From NCBI RefSeq assembly GCF_900103835.1, contig NZ_FNID01000007.1:1-64000 (forward strand): a DNA stretch of 64,000 nt, written 5' to 3'. Both the position numbers and the translations under genes were made by a program. The stretch comes from Acetanaerobacterium elongatum (lineage in GTDB: Bacteria; Bacillota; Clostridia; Oscillospirales; Ruminococcaceae). Shown here in pieces: positions 24,656 to 33,532 of this stretch. The notes beneath the pieces were generated by a model. That model ran no database searches. It was not told where the DNA came from and saw nothing but the letters and a program-made list of their open reading frames with translations. Numbering within the stretch: the first letter of the stretch is position 1; each line of letters begins with the position of its first letter.

Positions 24656-25528
24656 TTACTGATTACTGGTTTGCAATATTGATGATATATTGGTAGAAAT
24701 CCGTTGGGCCACATATGGAAGGTTCATGGTATACAAGTGAATTCCTCTAACTCCGCTCGCTATAAGGTCAACAATTTGTTCGGTTGCATAGGCAATACCG
24801 GCATCGCGTAAAGCCTCTGGGTTATCGCCATAGCGCGCCATAATCTTAGAAAATTTCGATGGCAGCTTTGCGCCGGTAAGCGAAACCATACGTTCAATCT
24901 GGCGCGAGTTGGTTACCGGCATTATCCCTGCCTGTATAGGTACAAATATCCCGGCCTTTTGGGTAAGCTCTAAAAAGCGATAGAAATCGTTATTGTCAAA
25001 AAACAGCTGTGAATTTAAGTGAGATACCCCCTTGTCCACCTTATCCTTTAAATGAGTAATATCCTCCTCAAGGCTGTTGCATTCAGGATGCCCCTCAGGA
25101 TAGCACGCACCAACGATATTATAATCACCATGTTGTGCAATAAACTCCACTAATTCACCGGCATAGGCAAAGTCGTAACATGCCGGAATTTCCGGGTTGC
25201 GATCGCCTCTGAGCGCCAGAATATTCTCAATACCGCTTTTCTTAAAGGCTTCCAATTCGGCCAGTATCTGCTCTCTGGTAGCGTTTATACAGGTTAGGTG
25301 AGCCAAGGGTTCAATATGGTACTTGCCTTTGATTAAGGTTGCTATCTCGCAGGTTTTGCCGCTTCCCGCCCCACCCGCGCCGTAAGTGACACTGATGTAA
25401 TCGGGGTGCAGCCCTTTTAGGGCATCCAATGTATTATAAACCGTTTCTATAGAGGAGGTTTTCTTCGGTGGGAATATCTCAAATGAGAATACGACCTTCT
25501 TCTCATCAAACAGCTTGCACAGCTTCAT
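24656..25528 (-). CDS. metF: Methylenetetrahydrofolate reductase
   Basis: A 290-residue TIM-barrel flavoprotein: FSFEIFPPKK (residues 14-23), DYISVTYGAGG, LAHLTCINATREQI, NILALRGDR, and the VPIQAGIMPV block are all MetF hallmarks. It reduces 5,10-methylene-THF to 5-methyl-THF, the methyl donor for the adjacent MetH. The ATG at 25528 has AAGGGG about ten bases upstream. A promoter lies only 25-53 bases before the start, so there is no room for a SAM riboswitch or other leader. No partner metV gene is present here. Confidence 0.94.
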   Translation of the reverse strand: MKLCKLFDEKKVVFSFEIFPPKKTSSIETVYNTLDALKGLHPDYISVTYGAGGAGSGKTCEIATLIKGKYHIEPLAHLTCINATREQILAELEAFKKSGIENILALRGDRNPEIPACYDFAYAGELVEFIAQHGDYNIVGACYPEGHPECNSLEEDITHLKDKVDKGVSHLNSQLFFDNNDFYRFLELTQKAGIFVPIQAGIMPVTNSRQIERMVSLTGAKLPSKFSKIMARYGDNPEALRDAGIAYATEQIVDLIASGVRGIHLYTMNLPYVAQRISTNISSILQTSNQ

Positions 25529-25552
25529 TACTAAACCACACCCCTTACGGAT

Positions 25553-25581
25553 ATTATAGTATAATTATAGGGATTATACAA
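25553..25581 (-). promoter_or_regulatory. Promoter of the metF-metH operon
   Basis: On the minus strand TTGTAT (25581-25576) and TATAAT (25558-25553) are 17 bases apart, 25 bases upstream of the metF ATG. Confidence 0.75.
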
Positions 25582-25584
25582 TAA

Positions 25585-25615
25585 GAATGTTGGCTGCATT
25601 TTACAACCAACATTC
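25585..25615 (-). terminator. Terminator after dapL
   Basis: GAATGTTGG pairs with CCAACATTC, a perfect 9-base stem ten bases after the dapL stop. The tail TTATTGT is modest. Confidence 0.75.
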
Positions 25616-25625
25616 CTAAATGCTA

Positions 25626-26816
25626 TTATAACTGCTTAAAACGTTCAATCGCCTCAATAGTGTTTGATCTGTCGTTAAACCCGGTCAGTCGGAACCATCC
25701 CTTACCGCATTCGCCAAATCCTTCTCCCGGGGTTCCAACTACATTACACACGGTCAACAGCTTATCAAAGAAATCCCAAGACGAAAGCCCACCGGGACAC
25801 TTGAACCATACATATGGAGAACTTAACCCCGCTAAGTACTCAATACCGCAGGCATCTAAGCCCTTTTTAATGATTGCCACGTTCTCCAGATAAAACGCAA
25901 TATTCTGCATCGCCTGTGCACGGCCTTCCGGCGTATAGATGGCCTCAGCACCGCGCTGTGTAATGTAGGATGTACCGTTAAACTTTGTACTCTGCCTGCG
26001 GAACCAAAGCTCGTTAGCAGAAACCTCTCCGTTTTTACCCTGTAGCTTAAGCTCCTTGGGGATAACCGCATAACCACAGCGGATACCGGTAAACCCGGCG
26101 GTTTTAGAAAAGCTGCGGAACTCGATTGCAACCTCTTTTGCACCCTCAACCTCATAAATCGAATGCGGTAAGCTTGAGTCCTGAATAAATGCCTCATAGG
26201 CTCCGTCAAACAAAATTACGGCATGATGCTTTTTTGCATAGCCTACCCATGCTAAGAGCTGTTTCTTATTCATCACAGCACCGGTTGGGTTGTTGGGTGA
26301 ACAAAGGTAGATAATATCGCTTGCAAAATCCGGTGGCTCAGGAATAAAACCATTATCTGCCTTAGTAGGAACAAGAACTACCTTTCGCCCCGACATAACG
26401 TTGGTATCGATGTAAACAGGATAGGCCGGATCGGCGATTAAGACCGTGTTCTCTTCCCCAAAAATGTCACCGATATTACCCGTATCGCTTTTGGCACCGT
26501 CGCTCACAAATATCTCTTTGGTGGAGATATCCACGCCCCGTGCCTTATAATCCTGTTGTGCAATCTTTTCAAGCAGAAAATCATAGCCTTCGTACGGGCC
26601 ATAGCCGTAAAAGGTCTCTTTTTTTGCCATATCGTCGGTTGCTTTATGCATAGCCTCTATTACCGCTGGAACAAGCGGCAGAGTAACATCGCCGATACCG
26701 AGGCTGATAACCTTTTTATCGGGGTTTGCTCTTTTATACTCGCTGCTGCGTCTTGCTACCTCAGCAAAAAGATAAGCCCCCTTTAATTCCTCATAATGCC
26801 GATTGCTGTATGCCAT
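25626..26816 (-). CDS. dapL: LL-diaminopimelate aminotransferase
   Basis: A 396-residue class I PLP aminotransferase with ISLGIGDVTLPLVPAVIEAM near the N terminus, FYGYGPYEGYDFL, the cofactor aspartate/tyrosine block and the PLP lysine in SFSKTAGFTGIRCGY. It converts tetrahydrodipicolinate directly to LL-diaminopimelate, bypassing acylated intermediates. The ATG at 26816 follows GGGGG by five bases; the ATG at 26828 precedes that site. The dapF gene lies upstream on the same strand but with a separate promoter between them. Product feeds lysine and peptidoglycan synthesis and, in spore formers, dipicolinate-related metabolism. Confidence 0.93.
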   Translation of the reverse strand: MAYSNRHYEELKGAYLFAEVARRSSEYKRANPDKKVISLGIGDVTLPLVPAVIEAMHKATDDMAKKETFYGYGPYEGYDFLLEKIAQQDYKARGVDISTKEIFVSDGAKSDTGNIGDIFGEENTVLIADPAYPVYIDTNVMSGRKVVLVPTKADNGFIPEPPDFASDIIYLCSPNNPTGAVMNKKQLLAWVGYAKKHHAVILFDGAYEAFIQDSSLPHSIYEVEGAKEVAIEFRSFSKTAGFTGIRCGYAVIPKELKLQGKNGEVSANELWFRRQSTKFNGTSYITQRGAEAIYTPEGRAQAMQNIAFYLENVAIIKKGLDACGIEYLAGLSSPYVWFKCPGGLSSWDFFDKLLTVCNVVGTPGEGFGECGKGWFRLTGFNDRSNTIEAIERFKQL

Positions 26817-26961
26817 ATTAACCCCCATCTCGCCGTTCTGTGGCGGTAAAAATAACTGTAAAAAAGCCTTATGCCAAGCATGTCCTTTAAATTAAAGCAA
26901 TAACTAAAATAGCAAGTTTCGTACTTCAACGTAATACCCAATTAAAACTTTCTTAACTGGT

Positions 26962-26990
26962 ATTATACTAAATTATTGCCAGACAGGCAA
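26962..26990 (-). promoter_or_regulatory. Promoter of dapL
   Basis: On the minus strand TTGCCT (26990-26985) and TATAAT (26967-26962) are 17 bases apart. The leader to the dapL start would be about 140 bases; I see no recognisable riboswitch in it. Confidence 0.7.
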
Positions 26991-27030
26991 GAAAAAAATA
27001 TAACTGCGCATTGCCCTATTCTTAGTAATA

Positions 27031-27861
27031 CTAGATAAAAATCTCTCCGGAATATACATGTTGCGCATCCCCTGTTAAGAACACATGATTATTCTGCTCA
27101 GCCCAATCCACATGTAACGTACCGCCACGCAAGAATACGTCAACGCTTCGCGGGCACCAGCCGTTTAAGCAGCAGGCTACCGCGGCTGCACAAGCACCTG
27201 AGCCGCAGGACAATGTCTCGCCGCTGCCCCGTTCCCATACACGCATATGGATTGCATTTTGCTCGACAGCAACAAACTCCGTATTTACTCGGTCGGGGAA
27301 CAGCTTATGATGTTCAAAAAGAGGACCGGTTGCTTCAAGGTTAATGGAATCGACATCCTTTACCCGAAACACCCAATGGGGGTTTCCCATAGAGAGTGCG
27401 GTAGCATACATTGTGCGCCCCCATATAGCGATAGGTTGGTTAATAAAGTTATTACCCGCTGAGAACATAGGGATATCGTTCGGACTGAAAACCGGCTCGC
27501 CCATATCTACTGTAGCTTCGCTCACCAGGCCATCAGATACTATCAATTGAAGCTGCCTTATCCCTGAAGCGGTTTCCACACTTAGATTCGTCTTTTTGAT
27601 AATATCCTGATCGTAAAGGTATTTGCCTACACATCGAATTGCATTTCCGCATATCCGCCCTTCACTGCCGTCGGCATTATAGATTTTCATGCGAGCGTCA
27701 GCCTTGTCTGATTTAAGAATTAGCACCAAACCATCACCGCCGACGCCAAAATGCCGGTCTGAAAGCATAACCGCTGTTTGAGAAGGGTTTATTATTGTTT
27801 GCTGCATGCAGTTTATAAATATGTAGTCGTTGCCGGTGCCATGCATCTTACAAAACCTCAA
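27031..27861 (-). CDS. dapF: Diaminopimelate epimerase
   Basis: A 276-residue epimerase with both active-site cysteines in their conserved settings, ICGNAIRCVGKY near residue 73 and LSCGSGACAAAVA near residue 215, plus KMHGTGNDY at the N terminus. It converts LL- to meso-diaminopimelate. I prefer the TTG at 27861 because AGAAGGTGG precedes it at a normal distance; a GTG at 27870 is the other candidate. It lies downstream of the gpsA terminator and the palindromic repeat at 27878-28001, so its promoter may lie in or near that repeat. Confidence 0.93.
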   Translation of the reverse strand: MRFCKMHGTGNDYIFINCMQQTIINPSQTAVMLSDRHFGVGGDGLVLILKSDKADARMKIYNADGSEGRICGNAIRCVGKYLYDQDIIKKTNLSVETASGIRQLQLIVSDGLVSEATVDMGEPVFSPNDIPMFSAGNNFINQPIAIWGRTMYATALSMGNPHWVFRVKDVDSINLEATGPLFEHHKLFPDRVNTEFVAVEQNAIHMRVWERGSGETLSCGSGACAAAVACCLNGWCPRSVDVFLRGGTLHVDWAEQNNHVFLTGDAQHVYSGEIFI

Positions 27862-27877
27862 TAAAGCCACCTTCTCG

Positions 27878-28001
27878 TTATACTAATCACAATTATAAAA
27901 ACCATACGAAATAAATTTCGTATTAAAAAACCGAGCAAAAAGCTTTGGTTTATTGATTTTCGCTAGATTTTTAGAAAGGTTTTTACGAGTAATTAGTGTT
28001 A
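27878..28001 (+). repeat. Palindromic intergenic repeat, family 1, copy 2
   Basis: Left end TTATACTAATCACAATTATA and right end TTAGAAAGGTTTTTACGAGT followed by AATTAGTGTTA match copy 1 and copy 3. The loop region (ACGAAATAAATTTCGT etc.) is private to this copy. It lies between the gpsA terminator and dapF. Confidence 0.78.
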
Positions 28002-28069
28002 GATTCTCATAGTATCGGATAACCTATCATATGAAAATCATTAAGAAGGTGTTATAAACATATGAAAGA

Positions 28070-28104
28070 AGGCATAGAACAGCTATAGCAGCCATTTTAT
28101 GCCT
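28070..28104 (-). terminator. Terminator after gpsA
   Basis: On the minus strand AGGCATA pairs with TATGCCT and is followed by TCTTTC, 11 bases after the gpsA stop. Confidence 0.65.
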
Positions 28105-28114
28105 AAAAACGATT

Positions 28115-29143
28115 TTAAGTATTATCTTTGCTTCCCGTGCTGTAAAGCCAGATTTCTTCGCTCTCGTGCTTTTTGGAGCGGCCCATTAAATCAAACAGCG
28201 CCTGCTTTGCGTTCTTTCCCTCATAGAGTACACGGTAAATTTCATTGATAATGGGCATCTCTATACCTACCTGCTGAGCAAGAAGATAGGCGCATTTTGC
28301 AGAACGATAACCTTCAACCGTCATACCTACCTGCTCGATGGCCTCCTCCGCGGTATGGCCTTCCCCAATCAGTATTCCTGCGCGGCGGTTTCGGGAGTGC
28401 ATACTGGTACAGGTAACAATTAAGTCTCCGATACCTGAAAGGCCAGCAAAGGTTTCGGTTTTTCCGCCCAACATTACGCCCAGACGGGCCATCTCGGTAA
28501 TTCCGCGTGTCATCAGCGCCGCCTTTGAATTATCCCCCAAGCCAAGACCGTCGGCAATACCGGCAGCGAGTGCAATAATATTCTTTAAAGCCCCGCCCAG
28601 TTCAACGCCTACCACATCATCGTTTACATAGATGCGTAAGGTGGGGTTCATCAGCGCGTCCTGTACAAACTCCGCCGCTGCCCGGTCACTGGAGGCAGCA
28701 ACCACCGTGGTGGGTACTCCTCTGGCAACCTCTTCGGCATGAGACGGACCGGATAGTACAACGATACGATTGTTGGGCAGAAGCTCTGTCAGTACCTGAG
28801 AAAGCCGTCTGAGGTGCTGCTCCTCTAACCCCTTTGCAACATTTACGATTACCGCCTCGTGAGGAATACTGTTCTGAAAGCGCTGTGCAACCTGATTAAC
28901 AACACCAGACGGCACCGCGAGCAAAATAATCTCCTTATTCAAAACACAGGTTTCATCGGTGGTTATAGCTACTTCCGGCGGAATGATAACACCTGGCAGA
29001 AGCTTTTTATTCTCGTGCTCTGTTTTTAACAGCGCAACCTCCTGATCAAACGCAGACCATAAAGTAACACTGTGCCCATATTGAGCCGCCATAACTGAAA
29101 GGGCTATTCCAAAGCCCCCCGCGCCAAGTATGGCAATATTCAA
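28115..29143 (-). CDS. gpsA: Glycerol-3-phosphate dehydrogenase [NAD(P)+]
   Basis: A 342-residue enzyme with the dinucleotide-binding motif GAGGFGIAL at the N terminus, VLSGPSHAEEVARGVPT and the catalytic-lysine block GGALKNIIALAAGIADGLG. It reduces dihydroxyacetone phosphate to glycerol 3-phosphate for phospholipid synthesis. The TTG at 29143 follows GGGGGTG at six bases and gives the usual N terminus; the frame can extend to 29158 but that would place the ribosome binding site inside the gene. It follows plsY, its pathway partner, with which it is co-transcribed. Confidence 0.93.
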   Translation of the reverse strand: MNIAILGAGGFGIALSVMAAQYGHSVTLWSAFDQEVALLKTEHENKKLLPGVIIPPEVAITTDETCVLNKEIILLAVPSGVVNQVAQRFQNSIPHEAVIVNVAKGLEEQHLRRLSQVLTELLPNNRIVVLSGPSHAEEVARGVPTTVVAASSDRAAAEFVQDALMNPTLRIYVNDDVVGVELGGALKNIIALAAGIADGLGLGDNSKAALMTRGITEMARLGVMLGGKTETFAGLSGIGDLIVTCTSMHSRNRRAGILIGEGHTAEEAIEQVGMTVEGYRSAKCAYLLAQQVGIEMPIINEIYRVLYEGKNAKQALFDLMGRSKKHESEEIWLYSTGSKDNT

Positions 29144-29160
29144 CCAAAACACCCCCAAAA

Positions 29161-29811
29161 TTAAGGATTGTTCTTCTTTTTGCTTCCGATTTTAGATTCG
29201 GTACCGTTTAGAATACGCTTAATATTCGTACGATGCATATATATCAGTAGCGCCGCTATGCATGCAGTAATAACGGTTCCCACCAAAGCAGGCTGGCCCG
29301 TAACGGTATACACCGTATAGGTAGTAATAGGGTACGCAATAGCTGCAATGATAGAGCCTACCGAAACCATGCGTGTGATAAGGATAATTAGCAGGAAGAT
29401 ACCTATCGTTATAATGAATATTCTATAATCCAGCACCAGCGCCATTCCGGCTGTAGTAAGCACACCCTTACCACCCTTAAAGTGAAAATACAGCGGAAAG
29501 ATATGCCCCAATATCGCAAATAAGCCGGCCACATAGGCACCGTATAACGGGTTTAGCCCTAAAAGATATTCAAAAACAAGCCGACCGATAATTACCGAAA
29601 TAATGCCCTTTGAAAAATCCCCCAATAACGTCAGTATGCCGGGCAGCTTGCCGAAGCTGCGGAACACGTTGGTCATTCCCGCGTTTCCGCTGCCTACCTC
29701 GCGTACATCCTTATGCGCAAGCGCTTTAGAGATGATAACGGCAAAGCTGATGCTGCCAAGCAGATAAGCCGTTGCTGCCGTCGCAACCATCAATAAAATT
29801 TCGATTGCCAT
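29161..29811 (-). CDS. plsY: Acyl-phosphate:glycerol-3-phosphate acyltransferase
   Basis: A 216-residue membrane protein with the three PlsY motifs: GSGNAGMTNVFRSFGKLPG near residue 40, FKGGKGV near residue 105 and a third conserved loop near residue 175-195. It makes lysophosphatidic acid from acyl phosphate and glycerol 3-phosphate. It lies between der and gpsA in an order (der-plsY-gpsA) that is widely conserved in Firmicutes. The C-terminal tail is basic (KIGSKKKNNP). Confidence 0.94.
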   Translation of the reverse strand: MAIEILLMVATAATAYLLGSISFAVIISKALAHKDVREVGSGNAGMTNVFRSFGKLPGILTLLGDFSKGIISVIIGRLVFEYLLGLNPLYGAYVAGLFAILGHIFPLYFHFKGGKGVLTTAGMALVLDYRIFIITIGIFLLIILITRMVSVGSIIAAIAYPITTYTVYTVTGQPALVGTVITACIAALLIYMHRTNIKRILNGTESKIGSKKKNNP

Positions 29812-29847
29812 TTCCTTTCACCCTTATCCTGTATACTGCCGAGTTTT

Positions 29848-31179
29848 TTACTGGCCGTTCCCCTCACCACGCTCGCGTACAACCATCTTCATGGGCGTAC
29901 CGGTCAGACCAAAGGTTTCACGTATTTGGTTCTCCAGGTATCGCTGGTATGAGAAATGAAAAAGCTCCGCACGATTTACAAAACACACAAACATAGGGGG
30001 CTTCACTCCCGCCTGTGTAATATAGTAAATCTTCAGCCGCTTGCCTTTATCGGAAGGTGGCTGCACCCGTGCAGTAGCATAAGCCAGCACCTCGTTGAGC
30101 TTACCGGTGGATATGCGCATGGCGTTCTGCTCGTACACATGCTTAATCAGTTCAAACAGCTTATCCACCCTTTGACCGGTTTTGGCCGAGATAAACAGAA
30201 AGGGAGCATATGACATAAAGCTGAAGTCTTCTTTCAGCTTCTTTTCAAACTCATTCATCGTTTTATCGGTTTTCTCAATCGCATCCCATTTATTCACCGC
30301 AACAATGCTGGCCTTGCCCTGATCATGCGCATAGCCTGCAACCTTGGAATCCTGTTCGGTAAAGCCTTCGGTGGCATCTATCACAATGATACACACATCC
30401 GCTCTATCTACGGCCATATAGGAGCGCAGAACACTGTACTTTTCAATGTTCTCCTCCACCTTCGACTGTCTGCGAATACCCGCGGTATCAATGAAAACAA
30501 ACTTGCCATACTCGTTTTCTATTACCGTATCCACCGCGTCGCGCGTGGTGCCGGGAATGTTGGACACAATAACGCGCTCTTCTCCCGCAATGCGGTTAAT
30601 GAGAGAGGATTTGCCCACATTGGGTTTACCGATAACGGCTACCTTGATGTATTCGTCGGCGTAATCTTCATCCTGATAATCCTTCAAGTGTTCAAATACG
30701 GCATCCAGCAGGTCGCCGGTTCCATGGCCGTGTACTGAAGAAACGGGAATCGGGTCACCCAAACCAAGATTATAAAACTCGTAGATGTCTGCGGGTGGGC
30801 TGCCGACATTATCGCACTTGTTTACACACAGCACGATAGGCTTACCGCTTTTTAAAAGCATATTAGCCACATCGGCATCGGTGGCCGTAACGCCGGAGCG
30901 GATATCGGTAACAAAGATAATCACATCCGCGCTGTCAATCGCCAGTTGGGCCTGCCTGCGCATCTGTGAAAGAATCACATCATTGGAAAATGGCTCAATA
31001 CCGCCGGTATCCACCAGCATACAGCTTTTGCTGCGCCATTCAAATTCGGCGTAGATTCTGTCGCGGGTAACACCGGGCGTATCCTCTACAATAGAGAGTC
31101 GCTGGCCAATAATCTTGTTAAACAGCGTACTTTTTCCGACATTTGGTCGGCCAACAACTGCGATGATCGGTTTTGACAT
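29848..31179 (-). CDS. der: Ribosome biogenesis GTPase Der (EngA)
   Basis: A 443-residue protein with two tandem GTPase domains: G1 motifs GRPNVGKST (residues about 8-16) and GKPNVGKSS (about 184-192), each followed by DTGG or DTAG and NKCD or NKWD, and a C-terminal KH-like domain. It acts in 50S subunit assembly. The gene is followed by plsY after 36 bases. A palindromic repeat lies just upstream, separating it from the DUF512 gene. Confidence 0.96.
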   Translation of the reverse strand: MSKPIIAVVGRPNVGKSTLFNKIIGQRLSIVEDTPGVTRDRIYAEFEWRSKSCMLVDTGGIEPFSNDVILSQMRRQAQLAIDSADVIIFVTDIRSGVTATDADVANMLLKSGKPIVLCVNKCDNVGSPPADIYEFYNLGLGDPIPVSSVHGHGTGDLLDAVFEHLKDYQDEDYADEYIKVAVIGKPNVGKSSLINRIAGEERVIVSNIPGTTRDAVDTVIENEYGKFVFIDTAGIRRQSKVEENIEKYSVLRSYMAVDRADVCIIVIDATEGFTEQDSKVAGYAHDQGKASIVAVNKWDAIEKTDKTMNEFEKKLKEDFSFMSYAPFLFISAKTGQRVDKLFELIKHVYEQNAMRISTGKLNEVLAYATARVQPPSDKGKRLKIYYITQAGVKPPMFVCFVNRAELFHFSYQRYLENQIRETFGLTGTPMKMVVRERGEGNGQ

Positions 31180-31188
31180 TTTAATTCC

Positions 31189-31285
31189 TTATACTTATCA
31201 CAATTATATAACCTCTAAAAAAACAAGCAAAAATCACTGGTTTTTGCATAAATTTTAGAAAGGTTTAAATAAGTGATTAGTATTA
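31189..31285 (+). repeat. Palindromic intergenic repeat, family 1, copy 3
   Basis: Left end TTATACTTATCACAATTATA then TAACCTCTAAAAAAAC; right end TTTTAGAAAGGTTTAAATAA then GTGATTAGTATTA. The shortest copy (97 bases). It fills nearly all the space between the DUF512 stop and the der start. Confidence 0.78.
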
Positions 31286-31296
31286 TCCTTTTTAGT

Positions 31297-32601
31297 TTAT
31301 TCTAACCCACAAATTGCCCTTAGTAAGCCAGCGCCGCCGCCCTTAACCACATGTATGGGTATTGACAATGCCTGCTCTGCCTGCTTTACGGTGATATCAT
31401 CCAAAAAGCGATCCTGCTCGTAACGCAGCATTACCTCTGGCAACAGCAGTTCTTCTCCCAAATTATAACCCTTCAGCTGTTCCAGCAGGTCGCCACCGGT
31501 TACAAGCCCCGCCACCGTAATGGTGTGTCCAAAGAAGTCGTTGCGTATGGGAATCACGTTACAGGTTAAATTATGCCATTTTTCTTTTAACTCGTCAACC
31601 AATTCTACAAGGAAGGAACATGCATCCATTCCGGTTGCAATGGTTACCTTCCTTGTCTGCTCGCTGGGAGCAAGGTCTTCAAGCTCCAGCCTGAAATCCT
31701 CCCGCAGGGAGGCGATAAGCCCTACACCGTTATCCAACTGCGCAAACTCTTCATAATAGTCAGCATCCGGTATAGGAAGCTGTGCCTTGATAAAGAATTC
31801 ATCTGCCGGATAGGCAAGGCGTGTTCCGTGCAGCTTCAAGAAGTTATCGGAAAATTCCTGCGCGATAGTAATTACCGCCCGTGCCGTATCAACGGTATAG
31901 GGCACGAGCTCTGGCAGGTTTTGACGGTACTTCGTAAGCCCCACTGGCACCAATGCGATACTCTCAACCCAAGGATAGTATTCAGAGAGATCGTTAAGGC
32001 TTCTTACAAGCTCTTCACCATCGTTTATTCCCGGGCAGAGCACAAGCTGGGCATTGATTTTTATGCCACCTTGTGCAAGCCGCTTAATGAACCGAAGGCT
32101 CTCACCTGCGCGCTTGTTTTTCATCATTTCTACGCGCAACAACGGATTGGTGGTATGAACCGAGATATTTACCGGGCTGATTTTCATTTTAACAATGCGC
32201 TCAACATCACTGTCAGTTAAGTTGGTAAGAGTAATATAGTTGCCAAACAAAAAAGACATGCGGGAGTCATCATCTTTAAAATAGAGGGTTTCACGCATAC
32301 CCTTGGGAAGCTGGTCGACAAAGCAGAAGATACAGCGGTTTTGGCAGCTGTGCTGTTTGTCCATTAAAAAGGTGTCAAACTCCAACCCCAGTTCCTCGTA
32401 TTCGCCTTTTTTAATCACGGTGGCAAGCAAGCACCCTGCGCGCAAATATTCAACTGAGAGGATACGATTTGTCATGTAAAAACGATAATCAAGTACATCA
32501 TTGATCTCGTTCTCGTTAATACGTAGCAAAGTATCGCCTATGCTCAGCCCTGCCCGGAAGGCGGGGGAATGTTCTTTAACTTCTGCAATTACTACCGGCA
32601 T
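31297..32601 (-). CDS. DUF512 radical-SAM/PDZ protein
   Basis: A 434-residue protein. Residues 1-65 resemble a PDZ domain (EHSPAFRAGLSIGDTLLRIN); the CQNRCIFCFVDQLPKGMR segment near residue 85 carries a Cx3Cx2C radical-SAM cluster motif; the C-terminal part is the DUF512 region. The family is conserved in Clostridia and Cyanobacteria, often near der, and is described only as a putative Fe-S oxidoreductase. Substrate unknown. The position immediately upstream of der fits the usual clostridial order. Confidence 0.85.
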   Translation of the reverse strand: MPVVIAEVKEHSPAFRAGLSIGDTLLRINENEINDVLDYRFYMTNRILSVEYLRAGCLLATVIKKGEYEELGLEFDTFLMDKQHSCQNRCIFCFVDQLPKGMRETLYFKDDDSRMSFLFGNYITLTNLTDSDVERIVKMKISPVNISVHTTNPLLRVEMMKNKRAGESLRFIKRLAQGGIKINAQLVLCPGINDGEELVRSLNDLSEYYPWVESIALVPVGLTKYRQNLPELVPYTVDTARAVITIAQEFSDNFLKLHGTRLAYPADEFFIKAQLPIPDADYYEEFAQLDNGVGLIASLREDFRLELEDLAPSEQTRKVTIATGMDACSFLVELVDELKEKWHNLTCNVIPIRNDFFGHTITVAGLVTGGDLLEQLKGYNLGEELLLPEVMLRYEQDRFLDDITVKQAEQALSIPIHVVKGGGAGLLRAICGLE

Positions 32602-32709
32602 ATTATACCAGCTTTCATATGGTATTATGAGTATTTCATTAAGCTTTTATGTTATCTTTCGTATATAACAAAATAGAGAAGGTTTCCCTTCTCTATCGCG
32701 GTAAAGCTA

Positions 32710-32892
32710 TTAAGCTTCTTTCTTAATAATCTCTTTGCCCTTGTAGTAACCGCAGTTGGGGCAAACTCTGTGAGGGAGCTTCAGCTCGCCGCACTGTGTG
32801 CATTTTGAAAAGCCAGGGGTTGCAAGCTTCCAAACATTAGAACGTCTTTTATCGCGTCTTGCTTTAGATACTCTTCTCTTTGGTACAGCCAT
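32710..32892 (-). CDS. rpmF: 50S ribosomal protein L32
   Basis: A 60-residue basic protein starting [17 protein letters not shown] with a zinc-ribbon CTQC...CPNC, so the zinc-binding form of L32. GGAGGTG lies at an ideal distance before the ATG at 32892; a longer frame beginning at 32901 adds only three residues and no better site. It follows yceD, with which it is almost universally paired. Confidence 0.96.
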   Translation of the reverse strand: MAVPKRRVSKARRDKRRSNVWKLATPGFSKCTQCGELKLPHRVCPNCGYYKGKEIIKKEA

Positions 32893-32931
32893 GTTGTGCA
32901 CCTCCTTATATCTTATATAACCAACCGGTTA

Positions 32932-33426
32932 TTAATCAAGTAGCTTTTTTAAAGCCTCAAGGCGAGGGTCGCACTCTTTTCGGGAACAAGTGCAATCGGT
33001 ATGATTAAGGTTATTTCCGCAGGATTGGCATAACCCTTTGCAATCATCCTTGCACAGCAACTTGGTAGGGAGGCTGAGAAGGATATCAGACCGAACAAGT
33101 TCGTCAAGATCAAGCCTGGCATTCTCAACGAGGATATACTCATCGGTATCTTCCTCATTCAGCTCACGCACTAATACATGAGTAAAATGATAAGCTTCAT
33201 CGCGTGAAAACCTGTCTAAGCATCTGTCACAGTCGGCTGAAAGCACAAAGCCAGCGGTATACGCCAGATTAACTATACCGGCTCGGTTCTCTACCGCCCC
33301 CGTGATATGCACATGGGAGCCAAAAGGGCATTGTCCCCACAGCTCAATGTCGGAAAAATCAAGGCTGTAATCAATGGCAACCCGTTCATTTTCAATGTCA
33401 AAAAGCTGCTGCAGATCAATAATCAT
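32932..33426 (-). CDS. yceD: YceD/DUF177 family protein
   Basis: A 164-residue protein of the DUF177 family with the conserved CDRCLDRF motif near residue 88 and a cysteine-rich C terminus (CKDDCKGLCQSCGNNLN) likely to bind zinc. YceD is linked to 23S rRNA accumulation and is transcribed with rpmF, as here. A strong promoter lies about 30 bases before the start. Confidence 0.92.
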   Translation of the reverse strand: MIIDLQQLFDIENERVAIDYSLDFSDIELWGQCPFGSHVHITGAVENRAGIVNLAYTAGFVLSADCDRCLDRFSRDEAYHFTHVLVRELNEEDTDEYILVENARLDLDELVRSDILLSLPTKLLCKDDCKGLCQSCGNNLNHTDCTCSRKECDPRLEALKKLLD

Positions 33427-33454
33427 AACAATACCTCATAACGCCACGGGTTAT

Positions 33455-33483
33455 ATTATAGATTTTTCTCTAAAGTTTGTCAA
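33455..33483 (-). promoter_or_regulatory. Promoter of yceD-rpmF
   Basis: On the minus strand TTGACA (33483-33478) and TATAAT (33460-33455) are 17 bases apart, a consensus promoter four bases beyond the M13 peptidase terminator. Confidence 0.88.
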
Positions 33484-33487
33484 TACA

Positions 33488-33529
33488 CAAAACGTATTTT
33501 GTTCAGGATTTATTCAAAAATACGTTTTG
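33488..33529 (-). terminator. AT-rich terminator after M13 peptidase
   Basis: CAAAACGTATTTT and AAAATACGTTTTG form a perfect 13-base stem with a 16-base loop, starting four bases after the peptidase stop. The U-run is only partial. Confidence 0.65.
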
Positions 33530-33532
33530 CCA

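Noticed and set aside
25501-25625. SAM riboswitch or T-box upstream of metF
   Set aside because: The promoter is only 25 bases from the start codon and no conserved motif is present.
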